A model generated the notes under the pieces. That model had not been told where the DNA came from. It worked only from the letters and a program-made list of their open reading frames with translations, and made no database searches. The position numbers and the translations under genes are program-made. This document shows positions 17,152 through 25,697 of a DNA stretch of 64,000 nt, piece after piece (within the stretch, counting starts at the first letter, position 1; every line of letters begins with the position of its first letter). Source of the stretch: Pseudalkalibacillus salsuginis (GTDB lineage Bacteria; Bacillota; Bacilli; Bacillales; Fictibacillaceae); contig NZ_JAKJHW010000002.1 of assembly GCF_021646685.1 (NCBI RefSeq), positions 1-64,000 on the forward strand, written 5' to 3'.

Positions 17152-17706
17152 TTAACCGATTCTCTCTTCTTCATCACGTTTCCGGATTTCTTCCTCCTTT
17201 AGATTTTCTTCACGATCACGAATACGATGAGCTAATCGGCTTGAAGCATTAGCGGCTAAACTTGCAATTAGATCATCTAGAAACGTATGGACACCATTGC
17301 CATGTTTCGTATCTAATTTTTGGATGATCCCTACTTTTTGTTTATCAAGATGGCCGAATGTTGTAATCGCAATGCTACCATATCCATAGACAGCACCCAT
17401 GGCGATCGTTTCATCGATTCCGAACAAACCTTCATCTGTTTCAACAATCGATTGAAGCGGCTCAGACAACTTGTTTTGCTCAGCCAATTTATCCAGTTCA
17501 ATACCAACCAATAAGGCATGTTGCATTTCTCTCTTATCCAATACTGCTTCAACACTTTCAATACAATCATCCATTTTCAAACCTGGTGCATATGGACTTT
17601 GCATGTCGTAAACGATTTCAGCTACATCCATGATACTGACACCGCGCTCCTTCAAAAGGTTCATTGTTGCAGCTTTCACTTCCTTGCTGTGAATACGTTT
17701 ATTCAT
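17152..17706 (-). CDS. PgpA-family phosphatidylglycerophosphatase-like protein (YutG/YpjQ type)
   Basis: 184 residues. The core ERGVSIMDVAEIVYDMQ, then KREMQHALLVGIELDKLAEQ, LSEPLQSIVETDEGLFGIDE and TFLDDL matches the Bacillus PgpA-family proteins that carry out, or are predicted to carry out, dephosphorylation of phosphatidylglycerophosphate. I cannot tell whether it is the YutG or the YpjQ orthologue. Unlike proteobacterial PgpA it has no clear membrane helices. The C-terminal 25 residues are very charged (EENLKEEEIRKRDEEE). The ATG at 17706 has GGAGA about eight bases upstream; the longer frame to 17754 lacks a ribosome binding site. Confidence 0.75.
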   Translation of the reverse strand: MNKRIHSKEVKAATMNLLKERGVSIMDVAEIVYDMQSPYAPGLKMDDCIESVEAVLDKREMQHALLVGIELDKLAEQNKLSEPLQSIVETDEGLFGIDETIAMGAVYGYGSIAITTFGHLDKQKVGIIQKLDTKHGNGVHTFLDDLIASLAANASSRLAHRIRDREENLKEEEIRKRDEEERIG

Positions 17707-17822
17707 TGTCAGTCTCCTCTCTCTGCTAGTTCCATTGCTTATACTTAATTTCATTATAGCATTTATGATAGAATGTATCTCAGATTAAAGTGTCTGCTTT
17801 CATTATGGAGGATGATTTAAAG

Positions 17823-18548
17823 ATGAAACAAAAAGGTATTACTCTAGATAAGACAATTCAGAGTGAATTATTAAATGAGGAAATCAAAATGCTCGTCTAC
17901 CTTCCTCCATCCTATACACCTTTATTGAGGTATCCTGTATTGATTGCACAAGATGGAGATGACTATTTCAGGTTAGGAAGGTTAGCCCGTACTTCTGAAG
18001 AGTTATTTGAAGAAGGTGAAATCGACGAATTTATTATTATCGGGCTTCCATACAAAAGTGTGAAAGACCGCAGGAGGAAATACCATCCTTCCGGTGAACA
18101 GAACGCTCCATACGTACGTTTTCTTGTGAATGAACTCGTGCCATACATTGAAGCGGAATTTTCCACCCTCGAACTTCCAAGTGCCAGAGTATTGGTTGGT
18201 GATTCCCTTGGTGCCACGGTTTCTTTAAAAACAGCATCATCCTACCCAAGGACGTTCGGAAAAGTGATTCTTCAATCGCCATACGTTGATGAAGAGATAA
18301 TGAAAGAGGTTTCGGAAATTAAGGATCCTTCACTTCTTACCATTTATCATGTTGCAGGAAAGCAAGAGACCGAAGTAGAAACGACTAATGGAGAGGTGCT
18401 AAACTTTATTGAACCGAATCGTGAACTGAATAAACTTTTTTCAAAGCGATCTTTTGAGTATCATTATGAAGAATTTGATGGAGGTCATAGTTGGAAATAC
18501 TGGCAACCTGACATTCCAAAAGCTTTGAAATATATGTTTTCAGAGTAA
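17823..18548 (+). CDS. yjcH: Esterase/alpha-beta hydrolase, YjcH
   Basis: 241 residues of the esterase D-like alpha/beta hydrolase family. The nucleophile elbow is GDSLGA (about 131-136), the acid is probably in the strand before, and the catalytic His is in FDGGHSW near 223-229. Early segments LVYLPPSY and LIAQDGDDYF are typical of the family. A GGAGG lies 11 bases before the ATG at 17823; upstream in-frame ATGs would place this site inside the coding region. First of the yjcH-yjcG-yjcF set, an arrangement shared with B. subtilis. Natural substrate unknown. Confidence 0.82.
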   Translation: MKQKGITLDKTIQSELLNEEIKMLVYLPPSYTPLLRYPVLIAQDGDDYFRLGRLARTSEELFEEGEIDEFIIIGLPYKSVKDRRRKYHPSGEQNAPYVRFLVNELVPYIEAEFSTLELPSARVLVGDSLGATVSLKTASSYPRTFGKVILQSPYVDEEIMKEVSEIKDPSLLTIYHVAGKQETEVETTNGEVLNFIEPNRELNKLFSKRSFEYHYEEFDGGHSWKYWQPDIPKALKYMFSE

Positions 18549-18657
18549 TGCCCCCTAATCGGGATGTTGTATATAAGTAGGAAATAGTGAGAAAATTTGC
18601 TATAATAGATTAAGTTCGACAACAACATGCATGTTATTCAGTAAGAGGAGGGTAATT

Positions 18658-19176
18658 ATGAAATACGGTATCGCGATTTTTCCATCGAAAAAACTACAAG
18701 ACCTTATAAATTCATATCGAAAACGTTATGATCCTCACTATGCATTAATCGCTCCTCACTTGACTTTAAAGGAACCGTTTTATGTCGAGGACGAGGCTGA
18801 ATTGAAAGAATTAACACAACAAGTCCATGAAATTTCTGATAACATCCAACCGTTCACCTTGCACGTCTATAAAGTCGCATCATTTCATCCAGTAAACAAT
18901 GTCATTCATTTCAAAGTAAAAGAAGAAGAAAGATTGATGAAGCTTCATGAACAATTACATCAGGAAGAACTTTACAGTGAACGTCCGTATCGTTTCGTCC
19001 CTCATATAACAGTTGGTCAAAACCTCTCAGACGAAGAGCATCATGATGTTCTGGAATCCCTTAAGATGATGGATATCGACCATAAGGAAGAGATCGATAG
19101 ATTCCAATTGTTATATCAACTTGAAAATGGTTCCTGGACAGTATATGAAACCTTCCATCTAGGAAAGGTCCGCTGA
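18658..19176 (+). CDS. yjcG: 2H phosphoesterase (2'-5' RNA ligase-like), YjcG
   Basis: 172 residues with the two H-x-T motifs of the 2H phosphoesterase superfamily: HLTL in LIAPHLTLKEPF (about 37) and HITV in FVPHITVGQ (about 117). Family members hydrolyse or form 2',5' or cyclic phosphodiester bonds in RNA or nucleotides. Cytoplasmic, one domain. The ATG at 18658 follows GAGGAGGG closely, which excludes the longer open frame. yjcF follows after five bases, so the genes are co-transcribed. Confidence 0.88.
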   Translation: MKYGIAIFPSKKLQDLINSYRKRYDPHYALIAPHLTLKEPFYVEDEAELKELTQQVHEISDNIQPFTLHVYKVASFHPVNNVIHFKVKEEERLMKLHEQLHQEELYSERPYRFVPHITVGQNLSDEEHHDVLESLKMMDIDHKEEIDRFQLLYQLENGSWTVYETFHLGKVR

Positions 19177-19181
19177 GCAAA

Positions 19182-19607
19182 TTGAAAGTTGAAGTTGTTG
19201 ACACCGATCGAAAATTAGAGGATGCCTTCCAAGTACGGACGAAAGTATTCGTTGAGGAACAAAATGTGCCTGTAGAAGAAGAAATTGATGAATTCGAGTC
19301 AGAATCCATTCATTTCGTCATTTACAGTGATAACCATAAGGCTATTGGAGCAGCACGCTTACGCTTTGTAGAGGATTATGGAAAGGTTGAACGTGTCTGC
19401 ATTCTCAAGGAATTCAGGGGTACTGGAGCAGGTAAGATGTTGATGCAAAAATTAGAGCATACAGGGTCTGAAAGAGGTTGTAAAAAGTTCGTCCTCTATG
19501 CACAGACTCATGCTGAACCATTCTATCAACGCTTAGGTTATCACACATACTCGGATATTTTCATGGATGCTGGTATCCCACATATTGCAATGAAAAAAGA
19601 ATTTTAA
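19182..19607 (+). CDS. yjcF: GNAT family N-acetyltransferase, YjcF
   Basis: 141 residues, one GNAT fold: start MKVEVVDTDRKLEDAFQVR, the typical VFVEEQNVPVEEEIDEFE segment, the acetyl-CoA loop ILKEFRGTGAGKMLMQ (R/Q-x-x-G-x-G/A), and AEPFYQRLGYHTYS near the end. It transfers an acetyl group from acetyl-CoA to an unknown small substrate. The start is TTG, five bases behind the yjcG stop codon, with only AAAGG some 14 bases upstream, so translation may be coupled to yjcG. A terminator follows at once. Confidence 0.85.
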   Translation: MKVEVVDTDRKLEDAFQVRTKVFVEEQNVPVEEEIDEFESESIHFVIYSDNHKAIGAARLRFVEDYGKVERVCILKEFRGTGAGKMLMQKLEHTGSERGCKKFVLYAQTHAEPFYQRLGYHTYSDIFMDAGIPHIAMKKEF

Positions 19608-19634
19608 AAACGACCCTTCAAAGGTCGTTTTTTT
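19606..19634. terminator. Rho-independent terminator of the yjcHGF unit
   Basis: Stem AAAACGACC / GGTCGTTTT with a seven-base loop and a run of T. It may also serve the convergent DUF421 gene. Confidence 0.88.
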
Positions 19635-19653
19635 ACTGGATACGAATCTGAAA

Positions 19654-20340
19654 TTAACTTTCAGCTGGCATTTTACTGATGTGGACACCTTCATCTTGTT
19701 TCCATTCCAGATAGAATATTTCTTCATAATGGTCGATGTGATGTTTTTGAAGGGTTTTCTTCAGCCATGCTTCATCAAATCCCGCCTTCTTAAGGTTTTC
19801 CCAGTCGACCTTTCCATCATTAATAAAGGTAAATGGCAAATAAACCGGGTTTTGCGGCAAACCCATATCCGAAAGCGTCGGTGTTTCATATTCCGGCTTT
19901 CTCATGACACTGACAGAACCATCTGTCTCGATGATCGCAAAGGCCACCTCTCTGATGGAAAACACGTCCTTTTGCCGTAATAGATTCTGAAGTTGATTCA
20001 AATCCATTTTGTTCTTTTTCATTTCCTTTTTATCACAATGTCCATCCCGTATGATGATAGAGGGACTACCTTCAAGAAGTTTCCTTGAACCACGGAACTT
20101 TTGGGTGAAGAATTCCATGATGAAGATCATAGTACCCCACAACCCTATTGCAAAAAGGATAGAGCCGACATTTACCTCATCATCATAGATTGCATTTCCA
20201 ACTAGTTCCCCAAGGACAACAGCTGAAATGAAATCAAAAATCGTAATTTGAGCGAGAGATACTTTACCCAATATTTTTGTCATCAGAAATAGGGCAATAA
20301 AACCTACAAATAATTCCGTTGTAGTCGATAGAATATGCAT
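19654..20340 (-). CDS. DUF421 family membrane protein (YetF/YrbG-like)
   Basis: 228 residues. Three N-terminal membrane helices (about 5-85) with the family segment FDFISAVVLGELVGNAIYDD are followed by the cytoplasmic DUF421 part, which includes SIIIRDGHCDKKEMKKNKMDLNQL and FAIIETDGSVSVMRKPE. The related B. subtilis YetF is a sporulation-associated or general membrane protein of unknown role. The frame continues upstream for 33 codons, but the ATG at 20340 carries the ribosome binding site GGGGGAAGG and begins at the usual family N-terminus. Confidence 0.85.
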   Translation of the reverse strand: MHILSTTTELFVGFIALFLMTKILGKVSLAQITIFDFISAVVLGELVGNAIYDDEVNVGSILFAIGLWGTMIFIMEFFTQKFRGSRKLLEGSPSIIIRDGHCDKKEMKKNKMDLNQLQNLLRQKDVFSIREVAFAIIETDGSVSVMRKPEYETPTLSDMGLPQNPVYLPFTFINDGKVDWENLKKAGFDEAWLKKTLQKHHIDHYEEIFYLEWKQDEGVHISKMPAES

Positions 20341-20420
20341 ATGTCCTTCCCCCTCATTGCATGTTTTCTTAGTATGTACGGATTGGGGAAAGACTAATCG
20401 CACCTGGATGTCAAAATAAA

Positions 20421-20624
20421 GAAAACTTAGCAAAGCCAAGCCCTTGCAAGGCTAATCGCTGAAAATGAGGCTCAACCAAACAAAGTTCAGTTCTGCGTGG
20501 GTAACACTTCGACCTAAATCAATGTGTCGACCCGCCGCAAGAGGACTGAAGTGATCCAAGTGGTCGGGTGGTGGAGCTAGACATCACTTCACCGCAACCA
20601 AAATTTCACACTTTCTTATCCTAT
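20421..20624 (+). repeat. Dispersed repeat family A, long copy
   Basis: Shares CAACCAAACAAAGTTCAGTTC, TGCGTGGGTAACACTTCGACC, AATCAATGTGTCGACC, GACTGAAGTGATCCAAGTGG and GGAGCTAGACATCACTTC with the copies at 12486, 25501 and 57985. Its right end (CACCGCAACCAAAATTTCAC..) abuts the T-tract of the next minus-strand terminator. No gene is seen in 20341-20679. Confidence 0.85.
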
Positions 20625-20658
20625 AAAAAAAGCCTGCCGGCTGATTGCCAACAGGACT
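20624..20658 (-). terminator. Rho-independent terminator of the MBL-fold gene
   Basis: Stem AGCCTGCCGGC (20631-20641) / GCCAACAGGACT (20647-20658) with minor mismatches, loop of five, then seven T on the minus strand. Confidence 0.8.
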
Positions 20659-20679
20659 CCAACTGCTTTGATGAACAGA

Positions 20680-21582
20680 CTATTCCTCTAATAAAAAGAA
20701 GTATGGAGAATAATCCTTGATCTGGTATGTGACCCGTTTATCTTCTATCCCTTTGATGATATAGGCGTAGAGGGCTGTCCGGTATAGGGACCAAACCGAT
20801 AACGATGGTAATGAGACCTCCCACCTCTTACACATTTCTTTCATGAAAATTTCAAAACTGCAGCCCTCCTTATATTCTTGAAGCGTTTCGTACATCGTGG
20901 TAACGATCGATACGTGATGGTCATAATTTCGAATCAGGGTTTGAGCAGGGTTTTCTTCATATGTGCCATGGCCCGGAACCATTCCAACATTGGTCAGTGA
21001 TAAAAGCTTTTCAATAGTAGCTAATGTAGCATCCGCATCAATAATAAATGGAATCCTGTGCTTCTCGAGTTGTTCAGTTCCAAAGTACCCATCCGCTGCA
21101 TACATGATGTTACCGGCTTTGACACCGAGTTGGTTGACACTGTGACCTGGTAAAGCGATCAGTTCAACTTCAATAGAGCCGAAGCACATTAATCCCTCTG
21201 TAACAATATGATCAATGGCAATTGGCGGTGCCTCTAAAAATTTATTCCGCAACTCATCTAGCGGACGGTTCCCCTGCAGGAGGTACATCGGTTCCAAAAC
21301 AGGATTCCGCAGGATTGCTTCTTCAATTTTTGGGGCGAAGGTCAGTATGTTTGTTTGGTTCTGGAGAAATTTTGCACCTCCATAATGATCTGCATGGGCG
21401 TGCGTTATGAACAGATGGGTGATTGGCAGCGACTTTTCGTGCAATTGCCTGATGATATGCTTCATCACCTGTTTATCGATGCCGGTATCAATCAGGACTC
21501 CATCATCACCTTGATTGATATAACCGACATTGACTGGTCCTTGAAAATAATAGCATCTGTGATCCATTTGGCATAGTTTCAT
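20680..21582 (-). CDS. MBL-fold metallo-hydrolase
   Basis: 300 residues. The metallo-beta-lactamase fold shows the metal motif THAHADHYGG (T-H-x-H-x-D-H), an earlier strand with LIDTG, the GHS motif in ALPGHSVNQLG, the ADGYFG Asp, and a final His in MVPGHGTYEENP. The C-terminal 90 residues form a helical extension that may include a DNA- or partner-binding segment, as in lactamase_B-like hydrolases of this length. Members act as thioesterases, lactonases or glyoxalases; no substrate can be assigned. Single gene; the upstream 178 bp (21583-21760) shows nothing else. Confidence 0.85.
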   Translation of the reverse strand: MKLCQMDHRCYYFQGPVNVGYINQGDDGVLIDTGIDKQVMKHIIRQLHEKSLPITHLFITHAHADHYGGAKFLQNQTNILTFAPKIEEAILRNPVLEPMYLLQGNRPLDELRNKFLEAPPIAIDHIVTEGLMCFGSIEVELIALPGHSVNQLGVKAGNIMYAADGYFGTEQLEKHRIPFIIDADATLATIEKLLSLTNVGMVPGHGTYEENPAQTLIRNYDHHVSIVTTMYETLQEYKEGCSFEIFMKEMCKRWEVSLPSLSVWSLYRTALYAYIIKGIEDKRVTYQIKDYSPYFFLLEE

Positions 21583-21720
21583 TGTAATCGCACCAATCTT
21601 TCTTTAATAAAGGCGTTCCTAAAGGTAATAATTGTTTATAGCAATTTACAAACTTGTCGATATCAAGTATTAGCTCAGATTAAGCCTTAGTTACCTTAGC
21701 CCAACAAAAGCAAATAAAAA

Positions 21721-21762
21721 AGGAAAGGAGAAATGACTCAGATAGAGTCAAGTCCATTTCCT
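21721..21762 (-). terminator. Putative terminator of the 80-residue gene
   Basis: AGGAAA and TTTCCT arms enclose an inner GACT..AGTC stem, and the minus strand continues in TTTTTT. It lies around the stop codon at 21761. Confidence 0.6.
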
Positions 21763-22003
21763 ATATTACTTCGTTGATATTTTGCCCTTTTCCTGTTAAT
21801 TCAGAGAAAATTTTTTGGAAAGAATCATGAGGAGCATGGATGTGCTTGAATGGTTTTGAGTAATCCTGACTTTTATCGGTCGCATTTTTAAACGGAATCC
21901 GCTGAACCGGGTACAACTGTAGCCTGGTTCTAGTATAAGAAGATTCAGTACGACTTCCATATATCAGTTTCTGATCTGGAACGTAAGGTGGTATATAACC
22001 CAT
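21761..22003 (-). CDS. Small hypothetical protein (MGYIPPY start)
   Basis: 80 residues, not recognised with certainty. It starts MGYIPPYVPDQKLIYGSR, is rich in Tyr, Arg and Pro in the first half, and ends in a probable amphipathic helix (SFQKIFSELTGKG). No signal peptide, membrane helix or Cys. The reading frame has a clear AGGTGATAGG ribosome binding site and its own terminator, which argue for a real gene. Similar MGYIPPY starts occur in small Bacillus proteins as far as I recall, but I attach no function. Confidence 0.6.
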   Translation of the reverse strand: MGYIPPYVPDQKLIYGSRTESSYTRTRLQLYPVQRIPFKNATDKSQDYSKPFKHIHAPHDSFQKIFSELTGKGQNINEVI

Positions 22004-22147
22004 CCTATCACCTGCTTCACTTTTTCTTTTCTATTATGGAAAACGTATTTTTCAATTATGTTTCCCGGTAATCCGTTCATTAAAAAGCTGAAAGTTTTTG
22101 TACTATTCAAAATCTTCGTTGGCGTGTGTAAGAATATGGGTGCCCGT

Positions 22148-23035
22148 TCAGAAATTTATGGAAATTTGATTCATTGCTCTTGCCCTATAGTCCTCTTTTT
22201 GAAAATAGACGAACGCTTCAACTACTACACTGTCCTCGAATTGCTTTTGAATCGGGATCTGAAAGTCGGTCAAAGATATGGTACGGCTAACAGGTATTTG
22301 GAAATCATACATTGAAGCAATCCAAATTTCCCCTCTGGACTTGGCTTCTTCAGCCCAATCATTATCTACATATACCCATTGGATGTTTTCTTTCGTTTCA
22401 GGATTAATGCTACCCTGGTCCAAGGAATTGATTTTCCCTTTCAAATTCGTGTAATCGGCAGGCTGGAACCTGAAACACAATAATGGATTTTCTAATGGTT
22501 TCTCTCCGGTATTCGTCATGTGAAAACTTCCATGAATCACATAAGATTCTTTATCCTTACAAATTACACTATAATTAAAATAGGATGAAAGCTGGTAATC
22601 TGCTTGTTCCTTTTCTTCTGGTTCCGTCTCGACCTCTTCGGGTGTATATTTTTGTACCTTTACCCGCTTTTCTAAACTTTTGATTTTCGATTTGTAGCTT
22701 TCAATTTGTTTTTCCTTTTCATTCAGTTCTTTCTCGATCGCTTCCAACAATTCTTCGAATCCTTCAACTTTCTGTTCCATCGCCTGGAGATTAGACAATG
22801 ATACCTCATTTTTCAATTGATCCAATTCGCTCTGCAATTGATTCACTTTATTTTCTTTAGCCTCTAGTTGGCGTTCCAATTCATCGTTTTCCAACGCTTC
22901 TTTCAATTGTAGTTCAAGCTGATCGATCTTGTCTTCCGCAAACACTAGTTTCTTTTCTAATTCCAATGATTTTTCCTGATAAAATTTCGTTCTCGAAGCC
23001 AAACGATCGTAGCTTAGTTCTTTTTGAGAATTCAT
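22148..23035 (-). CDS. Coiled-coil protein with C-terminal beta domain, function unknown
   Basis: 295 residues. Residues of about 8-135 form a long uninterrupted coiled coil rich in Glu, Lys, Leu and Gln. An acidic linker (TPEEVETEPEEKEQAD) leads to a C-terminal domain of about 150 residues with several beta strands and a repeated DFQIP element (SMYDFQIPVSR, LTDFQIPIQKQ). No signal peptide or membrane segment, so it is cytoplasmic or part of an assembled structure. GGAGGG precedes the ATG at 23035. It neighbours the glycan locus on the left, and could be a scaffold, but this is only context. Confidence 0.7.
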   Translation of the reverse strand: MNSQKELSYDRLASRTKFYQEKSLELEKKLVFAEDKIDQLELQLKEALENDELERQLEAKENKVNQLQSELDQLKNEVSLSNLQAMEQKVEGFEELLEAIEKELNEKEKQIESYKSKIKSLEKRVKVQKYTPEEVETEPEEKEQADYQLSSYFNYSVICKDKESYVIHGSFHMTNTGEKPLENPLLCFRFQPADYTNLKGKINSLDQGSINPETKENIQWVYVDNDWAEEAKSRGEIWIASMYDFQIPVSRTISLTDFQIPIQKQFEDSVVVEAFVYFQKEDYRARAMNQISINF

Positions 23036-23136
23036 TACGACTCCCTCCTGACAGGGCATTTACATCTATCTTATGTATATCAAGGCTGAGACTTTACAAG
23101 AACCTGAAATTTAGGGGGCTGACCCTAAGCCATCCC

Positions 23137-23952
23137 CTAAATTGGATTTTCCAGTCCATGTATATATCGGATCAATTGTAAGTACTCTTCCTCAATTCCA
23201 ATATCGAACCGATCCCCTTCGATCTCATAACCATAACAGGCCCGATTTGCCATTAATTTGCATATGGCATCAGTAAGTTGTATTTCTTCCCCAAATTCTC
23301 CAGATTTTACAGTGATGCAATCAAAAATGTCCGGTGTCATTATATATCTACCAACAACAGCTAAGTTTGAAGGTGGTGAATGTTTCGGTTTTTCAATAAT
23401 GGATTTGAGATGATGCACTTGGCCTTCCTGACTGGTTATATCCACCACTCCATATTTATGCAGTAGTTCATCCTTCATATATTTAAGCGCAATCACTGGA
23501 GATTCAACTGTATTATAAAGGTCAATAAGTTGCTTGGTTGCATTCGCTCCTTGATTGATTATGATATCATCAGGCAATAACACGGCAAATGGATCATTCC
23601 CTGCAAAGGACCTCCCTAACAGGATTGCATCTCCAAGGCCGCGTGCATATGGTTGACGGGTATATTGTATATGAACTTTCGGGAGGACCAATTTATCCAG
23701 TAAATAGGCTTTATTCCTTGATTCCAGGAAGGCTTCCAACTCCAGTGAGACATCAAAATAATCAACGATCAGGTTTTTATATTTGGATACGATGATAAGT
23801 ATTTCTTCAATTCCAGATTCAACGGCTTCTTCTACAATGTAATGGATGGAGGGTTTCCCCTTGATTGGAAACATTTCTTTAGGAAGAACCTTTGTTATGG
23901 GCAGACTCCTAGTACCATATCCAGCAGCCGGTATGATTGCTTTTTTGATCAA
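23137..23952 (-). CDS. galU: UTP-glucose-1-phosphate uridylyltransferase (GalU/GtaB/YtdA family)
   Basis: 271 residues, slightly shorter than GtaB. The nucleotide-binding start KKAIIPAAGYGTRSLPITKVLPKEM is intact, with later GLGDAILLGRSFAG, the LLPDDI Asp pair, SIIEKPK and the C-terminal GDRFDIG. It makes UDP-glucose from UTP and glucose-1-phosphate. It lies divergent to UDP-glucose dehydrogenase, so together they feed UDP-glucuronate. A second copy of this family dedicated to a glycan locus is known in B. subtilis (ytdA, yngB), and this gene may be such a paralogue and not the housekeeping gtaB. Confidence 0.88.
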   Translation of the reverse strand: MIKKAIIPAAGYGTRSLPITKVLPKEMFPIKGKPSIHYIVEEAVESGIEEILIIVSKYKNLIVDYFDVSLELEAFLESRNKAYLLDKLVLPKVHIQYTRQPYARGLGDAILLGRSFAGNDPFAVLLPDDIIINQGANATKQLIDLYNTVESPVIALKYMKDELLHKYGVVDITSQEGQVHHLKSIIEKPKHSPPSNLAVVGRYIMTPDIFDCITVKSGEFGEEIQLTDAICKLMANRACYGYEIEGDRFDIGIEEEYLQLIRYIHGLENPI

Positions 23953-24126
23953 AGCTTACTCCTCCTCAAGATTCATATAATAGCTTATTCAATTCAAAGT
24001 ATGAAGTGTAAGCTTAACTGAAAATAAGGCTTGTTCACCTTGTAATTCCCAGTCTGGCTTCATCACCTAAATCATCTATGGCCAATACAATATAAAGTGA
24101 TTGAGTAAAGGTCGGGGTGATATGGA

Positions 24127-25413
24127 TTGAACATTTGCGTTGTAGGGTGTGGTTATGTAGGTTTGACAACAGGTACGGTCCTATCCCATTTCGGGCATAA
24201 GGTTACCTGTATAGATATTGACGAAGGGAAAGTGGACTCCCTAAATTCAGGAAAGTGTATCATTCATGAAGACGGATTGGAACCCATGCTTCAGAAACAA
24301 CTTGAGTGTGAAACGCTTAAATTTTCAACTGACATTCACACGCATATGCGAAAAAATGAAATCATCATCATTGCGGTAGGAACACCATCAAATGGAACAG
24401 GACAAACTGATCTCACCTACATTGATCAGGTCATTGAATATATCGAATCTTTAAAGGCTGACCAGCATTTTCAGACGATCGTCATCAAAAGTACCGTTCC
24501 GCCTGGAACAAATGACTATGTACGAAACCGATTACTCCAGTCAGGAAGGGACAAAGACAGTTTCTCGGTCATATCGAATCCGGAATTTTTACGGGAAGGG
24601 ACAGCAGTTTATGACTTGTTACATCCTGATAAAATAGTCGTAGGCGGCAGAGATCCCCTGGAACTAGAGTTGATTCGGAAGATGTATGGCTATCTCCCGT
24701 CCAAATACTTCTTCACTTCCCCAATCACAGCTGAAATCACAAAGTATGCTTCCAATGCTTTTCTTGCAACAAAAATTTCGTTCATCAATGAAATACAGAG
24801 AATATGTGAAGCATATAAAGGTGATGTTTCGGTCGTTGCTGAAGCGATCGGTTGTGATCCGAGAATCGGTCCCGATTTTTTGAAAGCTGGGTTAGGTTAT
24901 GGAGGATACTGTTTACCTAAGGATATTCAGTCCTTAACACATTCTGCAATAGATAAAGGAATCGTCCCCTCATTATTACATGCCGTGGAACGAGTGAATC
25001 ATTCACAAGTTGACTTGTATATCGATCTACTCGAAAAAGAGATGGGGACCCTGAAGGATCGTGACATAACAGTCTGGGGACTCGCGTTCAAGCCGAATAC
25101 AGATGATACACGTGACTCCCCATCCTTCCGCTTGATCGATGGATTGGTTGACAAAGGCTCTGAAATCACTGCTTATGATCCAGCAGCATCTGGAACGCCA
25201 AAAGCTATTAATGTATCAAAAGATCAATATGAATCTGTCAAAGGTTCAGATGTGCTGATCATAGCGACAGATTGGAAACCCTTTATAGAGGCTGACTGGA
25301 AAAGAGTAAAAGCACTAATGAAAGGTTCCATCATTATTGATGCAAGAAATTGTTTGAATGCCTCCATTGTAAGGCAAGCCGGGTTGAAGTATCTTGCCGT
25401 CGGTCGACATTAG
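24127..25413 (+). CDS. ugd: UDP-glucose 6-dehydrogenase
   Basis: 428 residues, full length. The N-terminal NAD-binding domain has GCGYVG (7-12). The NPEFLREG motif is at 151-158, and the catalytic Cys262 is in the context GYGGYCLPKD. The C-terminal UDP-binding domain has the typical GLAFKPNTDDTRDSPS. It oxidises UDP-glucose to UDP-glucuronate with two NAD+. The start is TTG (24127) with GGGGTG seven bases before; an ATG five bases upstream is out of frame and stopped. It is divergent from galU, and supplies the substrate for the predicted UDP-xylose synthase at 46256. Confidence 0.93.
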   Translation: MNICVVGCGYVGLTTGTVLSHFGHKVTCIDIDEGKVDSLNSGKCIIHEDGLEPMLQKQLECETLKFSTDIHTHMRKNEIIIIAVGTPSNGTGQTDLTYIDQVIEYIESLKADQHFQTIVIKSTVPPGTNDYVRNRLLQSGRDKDSFSVISNPEFLREGTAVYDLLHPDKIVVGGRDPLELELIRKMYGYLPSKYFFTSPITAEITKYASNAFLATKISFINEIQRICEAYKGDVSVVAEAIGCDPRIGPDFLKAGLGYGGYCLPKDIQSLTHSAIDKGIVPSLLHAVERVNHSQVDLYIDLLEKEMGTLKDRDITVWGLAFKPNTDDTRDSPSFRLIDGLVDKGSEITAYDPAASGTPKAINVSKDQYESVKGSDVLIIATDWKPFIEADWKRVKALMKGSIIIDARNCLNASIVRQAGLKYLAVGRH

Positions 25414-25434
25414 AAATAGAACCTCCAACCATTG

Positions 25435-25465
25435 AAAGACAGCTAGTGACCAAGCTGTCTTTTGT
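25435..25465 (+). terminator. Rho-independent terminator of ugd
   Basis: Stem AAAGACAGCT / AGCTGTCTTT with an eight-base loop and a following T-rich stretch. Confidence 0.82.
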
Positions 25466-25500
25466 TTGTATTATGTAGGTGTATTATGAACGATATATTC

Positions 25501-25664
25501 AAAATAAAGAAAAGCGCAAACGCCCTGGTCAGCCACGAAGGTCACTGGAAGTCTGACGAGGAGGCTGCCGCCGCCACAGAAGGACTGAAGTGATCCAAGT
25601 GGTTGGGCGTTTGAGCTGGACATCACTTCACCGCAACCAAAATTTTTATACTCCCTTATCCGTA
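25501..25664 (+). repeat. Dispersed repeat family A, short copy
   Basis: It starts AAAGCGCAAACGCCCTGGTC, carries AGCCACGAAGGTCACTGGAAG, GACGAGGAGGCTG, then jumps to GACTGAAGTGATCCAAGTGG and GACATCACTTCACCGCAACC. Compared with the long copies, the block with AAACAAAGTT..AATGTGTCGACC is absent, so an internal deletion form exists. Its right end abuts the next terminator. Confidence 0.85.
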
Positions 25665-25697
25665 TAAAAAATGGAGCGAGGTTACTCGCTCCTATTT
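25664..25697 (-). terminator. Rho-independent terminator of the 391-residue gene
   Basis: Stem GGAGCGAG / CTCGCTCC with a four-base loop, T-rich on the minus strand side. Confidence 0.85.
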
